Positions 29,963-37,413 of a stretch of DNA of 64,000 bases are shown here, in pieces. The notes below the pieces were generated by a model that saw only the letters and a list, made by a program, of their open reading frames with translations, had not been told where the DNA came from and searched no databases. The first letter of the stretch is position 1; the number at the start of each line of letters is the position of its first letter. Origin of the DNA: Streptomyces stelliscabiei (GTDB lineage Bacteria; Actinomycetota; Actinomycetes; Streptomycetales; Streptomycetaceae); NCBI RefSeq assembly GCF_014873495.1, contig NZ_JADBGF010000001.1, forward strand, positions 992,001 through 1,056,000. Reading direction: 5' to 3'. The position numbers and the translations under genes were made by a program.

Positions 29963-30938
29963 AGACGGGCGCGGCCCACGGCGGCGGTCGTGGCGGGGCC
30001 TCGGGCGGCCCGGAGGCCTTCGGCGCGACCGACCGGGTCGGCGCGTGCCCCGCCGGGAAGCCGTGTGCGGCGTCGGCGGCCCGGAGCGCGGCCACGAAGG
30101 ACAGACAGGAGTCGTAGCGGTCGTCCGGGGACTTGGCCAGCGCCGTCGCCAGCACCCCGTCCACGGCCGGCGGCAGATCGGGGCGTCCGGCGGTCAGCGG
30201 GGGCGGCTCGTCGTACTGGTGGGCCCACAACAGGGCCATGTCGTCGTCCCGTTGGAACGGCGGCCGGCCGGAGAGCGTCTCGTGGACGACGCAGGCGAGG
30301 CTGTAGACGTCGCAGCGGCCGTCGACGGGCTTGCCTGAGATCTGCTCCGGGGCCACGTAGTCCAGGGTGCCCACGAACTGGCCGACGCTGGTGAACCCGG
30401 TCAGGGACAGGGACTTCTTCGTCAGACCGAAGTCGGTGAGGTAGACGTGCTCGGGATGATCGCTGTCGGTGCCCTGCGCGACCAGGATGTTGCCGGGCTT
30501 CACGTCCCGGTGCACCAGCCCGTGATCGTGCGCCGCGTCGAGCGCGGAGGCGACCTGGGCCGCGATCCGGGTGGCGGTCGTGACCGGCAACGGGCCCTCC
30601 CGGTCCAGCAGATGCCGCAGATCGCTGCCCGCGACGTACCGCATGGCGATGTAGAGGACCCCGTCCGTCTCGCCCGCCTCGAAGACCGGCACGATGTGCG
30701 GGTGGTCGATCGCCGCGGCCACCCGTGACTCGTGTGTGAAACGGCGCCGGAAGGTGTCGTTGCGGGCCAGTTCCGGGGCGAGCAGCTTCAGCGCGACCGT
30801 CCGTTCCAGGCGCAGGTCCAGCGCCTGGTAGACGACGGCCATACCGCCCCGGCCGATCTCGCGTTCGATGCGGTAGCCGGCGATCTGCCGTCCGACCAGC
30901 TCGGAGGGGCGCCCCGCGTACGGCTGTGTCTCACTCAT
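29934..30938 (-). CDS. Soluble Ser/Thr protein kinase
   Basis: A eukaryotic-type protein kinase (334 aa). Kinase domain occupies residues about 20-275 with the Gly-rich loop EIGRGGMAVVYQA, VALK lysine, HRDVKPGN catalytic loop, DFGLT, the activation segment SLTGFTSVGQFVGTLDYVAP and the APEQ motif. A Pro-rich tail follows, with no transmembrane helix or PASTA repeats. The gene overlaps the preceding small gene by 8 bp and is third in an operon with an FHA-ABC transporter, the arrangement known for mycobacterial PknF-Rv1747. Phosphorylation of activation-loop threonines and recognition by the FHA domains is the likely signalling route (inference). Confidence 0.95.
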   Translation of the reverse strand: MSETQPYAGRPSELVGRQIAGYRIEREIGRGGMAVVYQALDLRLERTVALKLLAPELARNDTFRRRFTHESRVAAAIDHPHIVPVFEAGETDGVLYIAMRYVAGSDLRHLLDREGPLPVTTATRIAAQVASALDAAHDHGLVHRDVKPGNILVAQGTDSDHPEHVYLTDFGLTKKSLSLTGFTSVGQFVGTLDYVAPEQISGKPVDGRCDVYSLACVVHETLSGRPPFQRDDDMALLWAHQYDEPPPLTAGRPDLPPAVDGVLATALAKSPDDRYDSCLSFVAALRAADAAHGFPAGHAPTRSVAPKASGPPEAPPRPPPWAAPVFIRSGRYPG

Positions 30939-31581
30939 CGCGGGTCACCGGCGGGACCAGCCGGGTGGGTTCGTGATCGTGCGGCCGGTCGGTCGCGCGG
31001 TCCCGCGCCGGCCCGGGACCGGGTTCCGCGACGACGCGCGTCGCCTCGGGGGCGGGAGCGGCGGTGGGCGGGGGATGCGGGGCGGCCGGCGTCGTATGCG
31101 GGGTGTCGCCCACGGCGAAGGTGCTCAGCCGGGTCCCGTCGCAGTACACCCACCGCTCGTGCGCGGCGTCGAACAGCCACAGCGACTCGCCGTCGACGAC
31201 CACACCGATCCGCAGCCCCTTCGTACGGTCGCGGAAGGCCTCCCCGTCGCGATGTCCCGCGGCGAGCGCCTCCGCCTCGGTCCGGTAGCGCGACAGGGCC
31301 TCCTCGGCCCGGGCCAGCAGCGGACGCGGGTCGGCGGTGCGGGCGGCGTCCGCGCCGGCCGCCGGCGGGTCCTGGGGTACGGCGACGAGCAGACGGGCGT
31401 CGATCCAGGCGGACCAGCCGTTGGCGCACAGGGCGTGACCCCAGTCACCGCGCCGCTCCAGCAGCTGGACGGGCAGCAGCGCGTCGAGGGCCGCGGTGGG
31501 GCGGGAGGGATCGGGGAGTTCCCAGGCGGGCAGTCCGCCCGGCGGGACGACATGGGTGGGAAGGAAACCGGGGGTCGTCAT
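30931..31581 (-). CDS. Hypothetical protein in the kinase/FHA-ABC operon
   Basis: A 216-residue protein sandwiched between the FHA-ABC gene (5 nt upstream) and the kinase gene (8-bp overlap). The first half has an SH3-like flavour (LLPVQLLERRGDWGHALCAN followed by GWSAWIDARLL), the middle an alpha-helical stretch, then IGVVVDGESLWLFDAAHERW. The C-terminal 60 residues are Pro/Ala/Thr-rich, with threonines in ATRVV and PTRLV contexts like FHA phosphoacceptor sites. It may be a kinase substrate bridging to the FHA domains; this is inference from context. Confidence 0.82.
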   Translation of the reverse strand: MTTPGFLPTHVVPPGGLPAWELPDPSRPTAALDALLPVQLLERRGDWGHALCANGWSAWIDARLLVAVPQDPPAAGADAARTADPRPLLARAEEALSRYRTEAEALAAGHRDGEAFRDRTKGLRIGVVVDGESLWLFDAAHERWVYCDGTRLSTFAVGDTPHTTPAAPHPPPTAAPAPEATRVVAEPGPGPARDRATDRPHDHEPTRLVPPVTRDE

Positions 31582-31586
31582 CGCGG

Positions 31587-33914
31587 CTACTTCCGCATCA
31601 CCGCGGGTTCACGGCGGCGCAGCAGCCGGGCGACGAGCCAGCCGCAGAGCAGCGACAGGACGACGAGCATCCCCATGTCGAGCAACCACACGCCCGCCGA
31701 GTGTGCGAACAGCGGGTCCGTCGTGTCGGGGACGATCCGTTCGAGGTCGATCGTGCCGGCCATCGCGGCGAACGCCCACCGCGACGGCACCAGCCACGCC
31801 AGCTGTTCGAGGACGATCGTGCCGTTGACGTCCAGCAGCGCGCCGCAGAACACGACCTGGACGATGGCGAGGAGCACCAGCAGCGGCATGGTGACCTCCT
31901 CCTTGCGCACCAGCGCGGAGACCACCAGGCCGAGCATCATCGCGGTGAAGGCCAGCAGCGCCACGGCGACCGTGATCTCGACCAGGGGCGGCATCAGCAC
32001 CCCTTCGCCGCCGGGGGCGTTGAGGTCGACGCCGAGCAGGGCGACCAGGGTGAGGACGACCGCCTGCAGGACGGTGATCGTGCCGAGGACGACGACCTTG
32101 GACATCAGGTACGCGGATCTGGACAGACCGACGGCCCGTTCACGCCGGTAGATCACCCGTTCCTTGACCAGTTCGCGCACGGCGTTCGCCGCACCCGTCA
32201 GCACCCCGCCCACACACAGGATGAGCAGCGCGTTCATGGCGGTCTCCCGGTCCAGCGTGCTCCCCGCGAGTGCCCTGGCCATCGCGCCCATCACGAACGG
32301 CAGCGCGATCATGATGGCGAGGAAGGTGCGGTCGGCGCCGAGCGCGGCCGCGTACCGGCGTACCAGCGTGCCCAGTTGGGCGCCCCAGCTCTGCGGTTTG
32401 GGCGGTGGTGCCACGGCGACCGGCTCGGGGTCGTCGGGCAGATACGGCCGGCCCATGGAGGTGGTGACGTACTGGCGCTGGAAGGGCGAGTCCCGGTACT
32501 CCCCCGCCCAGTCCCGCTCCTGGTCGCGTTCGAAGGCCTCGAAGGCCTCCGGCCACTGTTCGAACCCGAAGAAGGCGAGGGTGTCGTCCGGCGGGCCGTA
32601 GTAGGCGACCTTGCCGCCGGGCGCGAGGACGAGGAGCCGGTCGCAGACGTCGAGGCTGAGGACGCTGTGGGTGACGACGATGACCGTGCGGCCGTCGTCG
32701 GCGAGGCCGCGCAGCATGTGCATCACCGAGCGGTCCATGCCCGGGTCCAGGCCGGAGGTCGGTTCGTCGAGGAACAGCAGGGAGGGCTTGGTCAGCAGTT
32801 CCAGGGCGACGCTGACCCGTTTGCGCTGGCCGCCGGAGAGGCTGTGGATGGGCTGGCCGGCGCGTTGTTCGAGGCCCAGTTCGCGGATCACCTCGTCGAC
32901 CCGGGCCTGTCGCTCGGCCTTCGCGGTGTCCTGCGGGAAGCGGAGTTCGGCGGCGTAGGACAGGGCCCTGCGGACGGTCAGCTGTGCGTGCAGGATGTCG
33001 TCCTGCGGGACCAGGCCGATGCGCTGGCGCAGTTCGGCGTAGTCGCGGTAGAGGTCGCGGCCGTCGTAGAGGACCGTGCCGCTGTCGGCCGGGCGCTGCC
33101 CGGTCAGGGCGTTCAGGAGCGTGGACTTGCCGGCGCCGCTGGGGCCGACGACGGCCAGGAGGCATTTCTCGCCGACCGGAAACGAGACCTTGTCCAGGAG
33201 CGTCTTGCGGCCGCGGTCGACGGCCACGGTGAGTTCCTGGACGTCGAGGGAGACCTCGCCGGTGTCGACGTACTCCTGCAGTTGGTCGCCGACCAGGCAG
33301 AACGCGGAGTGCCCGATGCCGACGATGTCACCGGGGGTGACCGGGGCCCGGTCGACGGGCGCGCCGTTGAGAAACGTGCCGTTGTGGCTGCCGACGTCGA
33401 CGATCTCGTACGTGCCCTCCGGCCGCGCCCGCAACTCCGCGTGCCGGCGGGAGACGATGAGGTCGTCGACGACCAGGTCGTTGTCGGAGGCACGGCCGAT
33501 GCGGACGGTCCGCTCGGGCAGTGGGCGGATGCTGGTGGGCCGGCGGAAGGTGCCGGTGGAGGCGGGTCGGAAGATGCCGGAGGGGCGCTCGGGGGCGAGA
33601 CCGGTGAGGACCGCTCGGGGGCCGTCGGGCAGGCTCCCGAAGTGGATGACGGTCCCGGGGCCGACGTCCCACTCGCGGACGCGGTGGCCGTCGGCGTACG
33701 TGCCGTTGGTGCTGTGCTCGTCCTCGATCGTCCAGTGACCGGCCTCGGCCCGCAGCACCGCGTGGTGCCACGAGACCCGGTCGTCGTCGAGGACGACGTC
33801 GCTGAGCGGGTCGCGTCCCACGTGGTACGCGTGGTTCGGGGTCATCACCGTGGAGCCCGACTCGGTTTCCAGCACGAGTTCGGGCGCGGTCGGTGCGATG
33901 GACCGCTCTGCCAT
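31587..33914 (-). CDS. FHA-domain ABC transporter (Rv1747-like)
   Basis: A 775-residue fusion, N to C: FHA domain 1 (YHVGRDPLSDVVLDDD, VSWHHA, STNGTY; about residues 15-90); FHA domain 2 (VRIGRASDNDLVVDD, VSRRHA, SHNGTF; about 130-210); ABC-G-type ATPase (GPSGAGKST, LSGGQRKRVSVALELL, LLFLDEPTSGLD; about 215-470); and an ABC-2 membrane domain with about six helices ending in a long Leu/Val-rich segment. Both FHA domains keep the phosphothreonine-binding Gly-Arg, Ser, His and Asn-Gly residues. The neighbouring kinase makes phospho-dependent control likely. Substrate unknown; mycobacterial Rv1747 is linked to cell-envelope glycolipids. Confidence 0.95.
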   Translation of the reverse strand: MAERSIAPTAPELVLETESGSTVMTPNHAYHVGRDPLSDVVLDDDRVSWHHAVLRAEAGHWTIEDEHSTNGTYADGHRVREWDVGPGTVIHFGSLPDGPRAVLTGLAPERPSGIFRPASTGTFRRPTSIRPLPERTVRIGRASDNDLVVDDLIVSRRHAELRARPEGTYEIVDVGSHNGTFLNGAPVDRAPVTPGDIVGIGHSAFCLVGDQLQEYVDTGEVSLDVQELTVAVDRGRKTLLDKVSFPVGEKCLLAVVGPSGAGKSTLLNALTGQRPADSGTVLYDGRDLYRDYAELRQRIGLVPQDDILHAQLTVRRALSYAAELRFPQDTAKAERQARVDEVIRELGLEQRAGQPIHSLSGGQRKRVSVALELLTKPSLLFLDEPTSGLDPGMDRSVMHMLRGLADDGRTVIVVTHSVLSLDVCDRLLVLAPGGKVAYYGPPDDTLAFFGFEQWPEAFEAFERDQERDWAGEYRDSPFQRQYVTTSMGRPYLPDDPEPVAVAPPPKPQSWGAQLGTLVRRYAAALGADRTFLAIMIALPFVMGAMARALAGSTLDRETAMNALLILCVGGVLTGAANAVRELVKERVIYRRERAVGLSRSAYLMSKVVVLGTITVLQAVVLTLVALLGVDLNAPGGEGVLMPPLVEITVAVALLAFTAMMLGLVVSALVRKEEVTMPLLVLLAIVQVVFCGALLDVNGTIVLEQLAWLVPSRWAFAAMAGTIDLERIVPDTTDPLFAHSAGVWLLDMGMLVVLSLLCGWLVARLLRRREPAVMRK

Positions 33915-33921
33915 GCAGAGA

Positions 33922-33927
33922 ATTCTA
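33922..33927 (-). promoter_or_regulatory. -10 element suggesting a leaderless transcript for the FHA-ABC operon
   Basis: TAGAAT on the minus strand ends 7 nt before the ATG at 33914. That spacing puts the transcription start on or next to the start codon, and no Shine-Dalgarno sequence is present. No convincing -35 element is visible. Confidence 0.5.
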
Positions 33928-34022
33928 CCGATTCACCCGGATATGCGCCCGGCCGCCGCGGCGAGGCCGGGTGACGGCGGTGAACCTCGACTCCGGGGCG
34001 TGACCGCCGGACGGTCCCGGGG

Positions 34023-34433
34023 TCAGGCGGCGGGAGCGGCGATGCGCTGGGCGATGCGCTGCATGCGCACGGCGTCGACGGACTCCGCGAGCAGTTCGTA
34101 CTCCGTGGTGTCGTCGTTGGTCGCGATCCGGACCAGGTTCCCGGCCGCCAACTCGTCGGCCACCAGGTCCTGTTGCGCTTCGTCGGTGGACCAGGCACGC
34201 AGCAGGGCCGGTACGTCCGGCACGGTGTCGGCGACCGGAACGACCGCGTTCGGGGGGAAGTTCGGGTTCTCGGGGCGCGGGTCGAGGCGTTCGGCGATCC
34301 ATAACGCGCGGTCGCGCATCCACCACAGGGCCAGCGCCAACGTGGGGGCGCGGTAGGTTCCGAGGGGCACGCCGACACGCTGGCCGCCGCACCACCCGTA
34401 CGCGGTGACATGGCACAGGAATTCGTCGTGCAC
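34023..34433 (-). CDS. Hypothetical protein
   Basis: A 136-residue protein. GTG 34433 is chosen because GGGGGAG lies 6 nt upstream; the longer frame from 34535 has no ribosome site. Features: an N-terminal FLCHVTAYGWCGGQRVGVPL segment, a Trp/Leu-rich stretch (TLALALWWMRDRALWIAERL), then NPNFPPNAVVPVADTVPDVP and an acidic helical C-terminus. No signal peptide or known motif. It faces the divergent 34434-34850 region. Confidence 0.72.
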   Translation of the reverse strand: MHDEFLCHVTAYGWCGGQRVGVPLGTYRAPTLALALWWMRDRALWIAERLDPRPENPNFPPNAVVPVADTVPDVPALLRAWSTDEAQQDLVADELAAGNLVRIATNDDTTEYELLAESVDAVRMQRIAQRIAAPAA

Positions 34434-34850
34434 GCTTCGCTCCCCCGATCGCATGCCGTTCCGCCCGACCTCGCTCGCCGCGCGGACTTGCTCCCGCCTC
34501 ACAGATTTGCCGACGTCCGGCGACCCGAGAGTCACGCACAGTGACGCGATGCACGCGCACGGGTGCGCGTTCGTTCATGACTCAATCGCCCTGTCAGTCG
34601 AGTATCGCCACGGCTGACACTCTGTCACCATGCCAATTCGGCCAGTCTCTTGGCATATGCGAGCGCGCGCGTGGCCGAAACGATGCGCTGGGCCCTCCGA
34701 CCGGGCCTTCCTCGGGATGACCTCCGAGGTAATCGACGCCTGCGGCACGTCCGGGCATCGTGTGCGGTGCCGGATCACGAGGAGGCCGCATGCGGCCGCG
34801 GATCCGGTCACCGTTTCCTACGCAGATCCCCGAGAAAGGGTTCAACGATC
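34434..34850. other. Divergent intergenic region
   Basis: A 417-bp interval separates two divergent genes and so must hold both promoters. It is less GC-rich around 34590-34680 than its flanks. The frame of the rightward gene stays open upstream to 34650, but that extension is Arg/Ala-rich and lacks homology. I see no clear -10/-35 pair or strong operator. Confidence 0.5.
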
Positions 34851-35240
34851 ATGCCCGCGAATCAGGAGAGCCCGGACCGCTACGAGACCGCCGTCGCCCG
34901 CTACTTCGAGGCCTGGAACGCGGACGGCGAGGAGGAGCGGGCACGGGCGGTCACCGCCGCCTGGGCCGCCGACGGCGGCTACACCGATCCGCTGGCCGAC
35001 GTGCGCGGCCACGAGGAGATCGCCGCCCTGATCACGGCGGCCCGCAAACAGTTCCCCGGCCTCGCCTTCCGCCTGACCACGGCCGTGGACGGCCACCACG
35101 GCACCGCCCGCTTCGCCTGGGAGCTGGTGGACGAGGCGGGCGGCGGGGCGCCGGTCGCCGGGTTCGACGTGATCACGCTCGACGCGCAGGACCGCATCCG
35201 GAGCGTGTACGGCTTCCTGGACCGGGTGCCGGCGGCGTAG
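34851..35240 (+). CDS. SnoaL/NTF2-like protein
   Basis: A 129-residue single-domain protein of the NTF2/SnoaL-like alpha+beta-barrel fold: helical start (YETAVARYFEAWNADGEEER), WAADGGYTDPLADVRGHEEI, a long helix, then strands FRLTTAVDGHHGTARFAWEL and the closing IRSVYGFLD. These cone-shaped folds bind small hydrophobic molecules or act as isomerases, hydrolases or cyclases; no specific substrate can be named. ATG 34851 has AAAGGG 10 nt upstream. Single-gene unit followed by a DUF1905 fragment. Confidence 0.88.
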   Translation: MPANQESPDRYETAVARYFEAWNADGEEERARAVTAAWAADGGYTDPLADVRGHEEIAALITAARKQFPGLAFRLTTAVDGHHGTARFAWELVDEAGGGAPVAGFDVITLDAQDRIRSVYGFLDRVPAA

Positions 35241-35280
35241 TCCCGGCGATCGGCGTCGTAGCCCCCAAGCTGCGGGGCTG

Positions 35281-35403
35281 CGCAAGTGCCCCGCCGAAGG
35301 CGGCTGGACCTACCCCGTACGGCCCCGGTCCGCCGCCTTCTTCGGTACGCGCGGCCCGGTGAAGGTCCGCGGCACCATCGAGGTCAGCCCTTGCCCTCGA
35401 TGA
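35281..35403 (+). pseudogene. DUF1905-domain N-terminal fragment
   Basis: Forty codons read GGWTYPVRPRSAAFFGTRGP then VKVRGTIEV before the frame meets a stop. This is the start of the DUF1905 (YdeI-associated) domain, where a W-T-Y-V.P..S..FFGTRG.VKVRGT block is characteristic. No start codon or remainder of the domain exists, and the fragment runs 20 bp into the 3' end of the convergent aldo-keto reductase gene. It looks like a deletion scar. Confidence 0.6.
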
Positions 35404-36382
35404 TCGCGTCGATACGGGCCAGTTCGTCCGCCTCGAAGCCGAGGTTGGCGATGGCTCCGACGCTGTCCTCGATCTGCCGGGCGCTGCTCGCGCCGACGAG
35501 GGCGGAGGTGACCCGGCCGTCGCGCAGCGTCCAGGCCAGGGCGAGCTGCGCCAGCGTCTGGCCGCGGGACGTGGCGACCTCGTCCAGGGCGCGGAGCCTG
35601 CCCACCAGGTCCTCGGTGACGGCGTCCGACCGCAGGAACGGGCTGTCGCTCGCGGCGCGCGAGTCCTCCGGGATGCCGTCGAGGTAGCGGGAGGTGAGCA
35701 GGCCCTGTTCCAGCGGGGAGAAGACGATGGAGCCGACCTGGAGCTCGTCGAGGGCGTCGAGCAGGCCCTCGCTCTCCGGGCGCCGGTCGAGCATCGAGTA
35801 GCGGGGCTGGTGGATGAGGAGCGGGGTGCCCAGCTCGCCCAGGATGCGGGCGGCCTCCCGGGTCTGCTCGGCCGAGTAGTTCGAGACGCCGACGTACAGC
35901 GCCTTGCCCTGCTGGACCGCCGTGTGCAGCGCGCCCATCGTCTCCTCCAGCGGAGTCTCCGGGTCGGGGCGGTGCGAGTAGAAGATGTCGACGTAGTCCA
36001 GGCCCATGCGCTTCAGGCTCTGGTCCAGCGAGGAGAGCACGTACTTGCGGGAGCCCCACTCGCCGTACGGGCCGGGCCACATCAGATAGCCCGCCTTGGT
36101 GGAGATGACCAGTTCGTCGCGGTACGGCGCGAAGTCGGACCGCAGGGCCTCGCCGAGGGCGGACTCGGCGGAGCCGGGCGGCGGGCCGTAGTTGTTGGCC
36201 AGGTCGAAGTGGGTGACGCCCAGGTCGAAGGCGCGGCGCAGGATCGCGCGCTGGGTCTCCACGGATCGGTCGGGGCCGAAGTTGTGCCACAGGCCGAGCG
36301 ACAGCGCGGGAAGTTTCAGACCGCTGCGTCCGGTGCGCCGGTAGGGCATGTCCGCGTAGCGGTCGGGGTGTGCGGTGTACAA
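35384..36382 (-). CDS. gpr: YghZ-like aldo/keto reductase (L-glyceraldehyde 3-phosphate reductase type)
   Basis: NADPH-dependent aldo-keto reductase (332 aa) closely following E. coli YghZ: YTAHPDRYADMPYRRTGRSG, LSLGLWHNFG, the catalytic Asp/Tyr block THFDLANNYGPPPGSAE, TKAGYLMWPGPYGEWGSRKY, SLKRMGLDYVDIFYSHRPDP, IHQPRYSMLDR and a C-terminal VTSALVGASSARQIEDSV cofactor loop. TTG 36382 with GGAG 5 nt upstream is preferred because it aligns with the YghZ N-terminus; an ATG 28 codons earlier is possible. Family role: detoxifying reduction of L-glyceraldehyde 3-phosphate or methylglyoxal-like aldehydes. Divergent from a LysR gene that probably controls it. Confidence 0.93.
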   Translation of the reverse strand: MYTAHPDRYADMPYRRTGRSGLKLPALSLGLWHNFGPDRSVETQRAILRRAFDLGVTHFDLANNYGPPPGSAESALGEALRSDFAPYRDELVISTKAGYLMWPGPYGEWGSRKYVLSSLDQSLKRMGLDYVDIFYSHRPDPETPLEETMGALHTAVQQGKALYVGVSNYSAEQTREAARILGELGTPLLIHQPRYSMLDRRPESEGLLDALDELQVGSIVFSPLEQGLLTSRYLDGIPEDSRAASDSPFLRSDAVTEDLVGRLRALDEVATSRGQTLAQLALAWTLRDGRVTSALVGASSARQIEDSVGAIANLGFEADELARIDAIIEGKG

Positions 36383-36471
36383 CGCGACTCCAGAGGTCGG
36401 CACGGTGGGAGCGGAGTCCCTGAGAACCGGGGCCCACTCTTTCGCGACCTGGGGGCATTGGTCCAACAGAA

Positions 36472-36487
36472 GAATCCGATGGGATTC
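36472..36487. promoter_or_regulatory. Perfect palindrome in the AKR/LysR intergenic region
   Basis: GAATCC-GATG-GGATTC is a perfect 6-bp inverted repeat with a 4-nt spacer, 20 nt upstream of the LysR ATG. Its position between divergent genes suits a LysR operator for self-regulation and control of the reductase. Confidence 0.55.
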
Positions 36488-36507
36488 AGCGTCTACGCTT
36501 CTCAGTC

Positions 36508-37413
36508 ATGGAACTGCGTCACCTCCAGCATTTCGTCGCGGTGGCCGAGGAGGAGCACTTCACCCGGGCCGCCGAGCGGCTGCTGGTCTCCCAGTCGGGT
36601 CTGTCCGCCTCCGTACGGTCACTGGAGCGCGAGCTGCAGACGCCGCTGTTCGTCCGGACGACCCGCCGGGTGACGCTCACCCCGGCCGGGCGGGCGCTGC
36701 TGACCGAGGCGGAGCGGATTCTGGCACAGGTGCGGTCGGCCCGTGAGGCGGTGGCGGCCGTGCAGGGCGTCCTGCGGGGCATGCTCGCGCTCGGGTCGGA
36801 ACAGTGTGTGGCCGGGCTGCATGTGGCGGGGCTGCTCGCCTCCTTCCGGCGGCTGCACCCGGACGTGGAGATCTGCCTGCGGCAGGCGGGCTCGGGCGCG
36901 CTCGCCGAGGAGGTGGCGAGCGGACGCCTGGATCTGGCGTTCGCCGTGCGGACGGCGCAGGAGGACACCGACCAGCTGCGAGTCGTCCCGCTGTCCAGCG
37001 AGCCGATGACCGTCCTGTGCCATCCCGGTCACCGCCTCGCGGCCGTCGGCGCCGCCGTGAGCCCCGAGGAGCTGGGCGGCGAGGTCTTCGTCGACTTCCA
37101 CCCGGACTGGGGCCCGCGCCGCGCCACCGACGCGGTGTTCGCCGCCGCGGGTGTCCGCCGGTCCGTCGCCCTGGAGGTCAACGACGTGCACAGCCTCCTG
37201 GACCTCGTCGACGAGAACCTCGGCGTCGCCGTCGTCCCGCGCCACTTCCGCCACAAACGCGACTCGCTCGTCGCCCTCCCCGTCAAGGGCACCGGCGAGA
37301 GCGTGTACGAGACGGTGGCCCTGCTGCCGCCCCCGCAGGCCACGAGTCCGGCGGCGCGGGCCCTGCTGGAACTGCTGGACCCGCCGGTCGACTGTGCCCG
37401 GATCAGTCCGTGA
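36508..37413 (+). CDS. LysR-family transcriptional regulator
   Basis: A 301-residue LysR-type regulator. The winged-helix domain at residues 1-60 follows the family pattern MELRHLQHFVAVAEEEHFTR, AAERLLVSQSGLSASVRSLE, TPLFVRTTRRVTLTPAG. A linker helix and a two-lobe effector domain follow (LALGSEQCVAGLHVAGLLAS, RLDLAFAVRT, LGVAVVPRHF). It diverges from the aldo-keto reductase, its probable target; the effector is unknown, plausibly a reactive aldehyde. Its 3' end overlaps the convergent XRE-type gene by 11 bp. Confidence 0.96.
   Translation: MELRHLQHFVAVAEEEHFTRAAERLLVSQSGLSASVRSLERELQTPLFVRTTRRVTLTPAGRALLTEAERILAQVRSAREAVAAVQGVLRGMLALGSEQCVAGLHVAGLLASFRRLHPDVEICLRQAGSGALAEEVASGRLDLAFAVRTAQEDTDQLRVVPLSSEPMTVLCHPGHRLAAVGAAVSPEELGGEVFVDFHPDWGPRRATDAVFAAAGVRRSVALEVNDVHSLLDLVDENLGVAVVPRHFRHKRDSLVALPVKGTGESVYETVALLPPPQATSPAARALLELLDPPVDCARISP

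Noticed and set aside
30732..33974. A 1,080-codon plus-strand frame across the FHA-ABC and kinase operon
   Set aside because: Antisense shadow: low-complexity Arg/Gly/Asp/His composition and no family match, against clear FHA, ABC and kinase motifs on the other strand.
34650..34850. N-terminal extension of the NTF2-like gene back to 34650
   Set aside because: The extra 67 codons are Arg/Ala-rich without fold similarity, and the ATG at 34851 has its own ribosome site.
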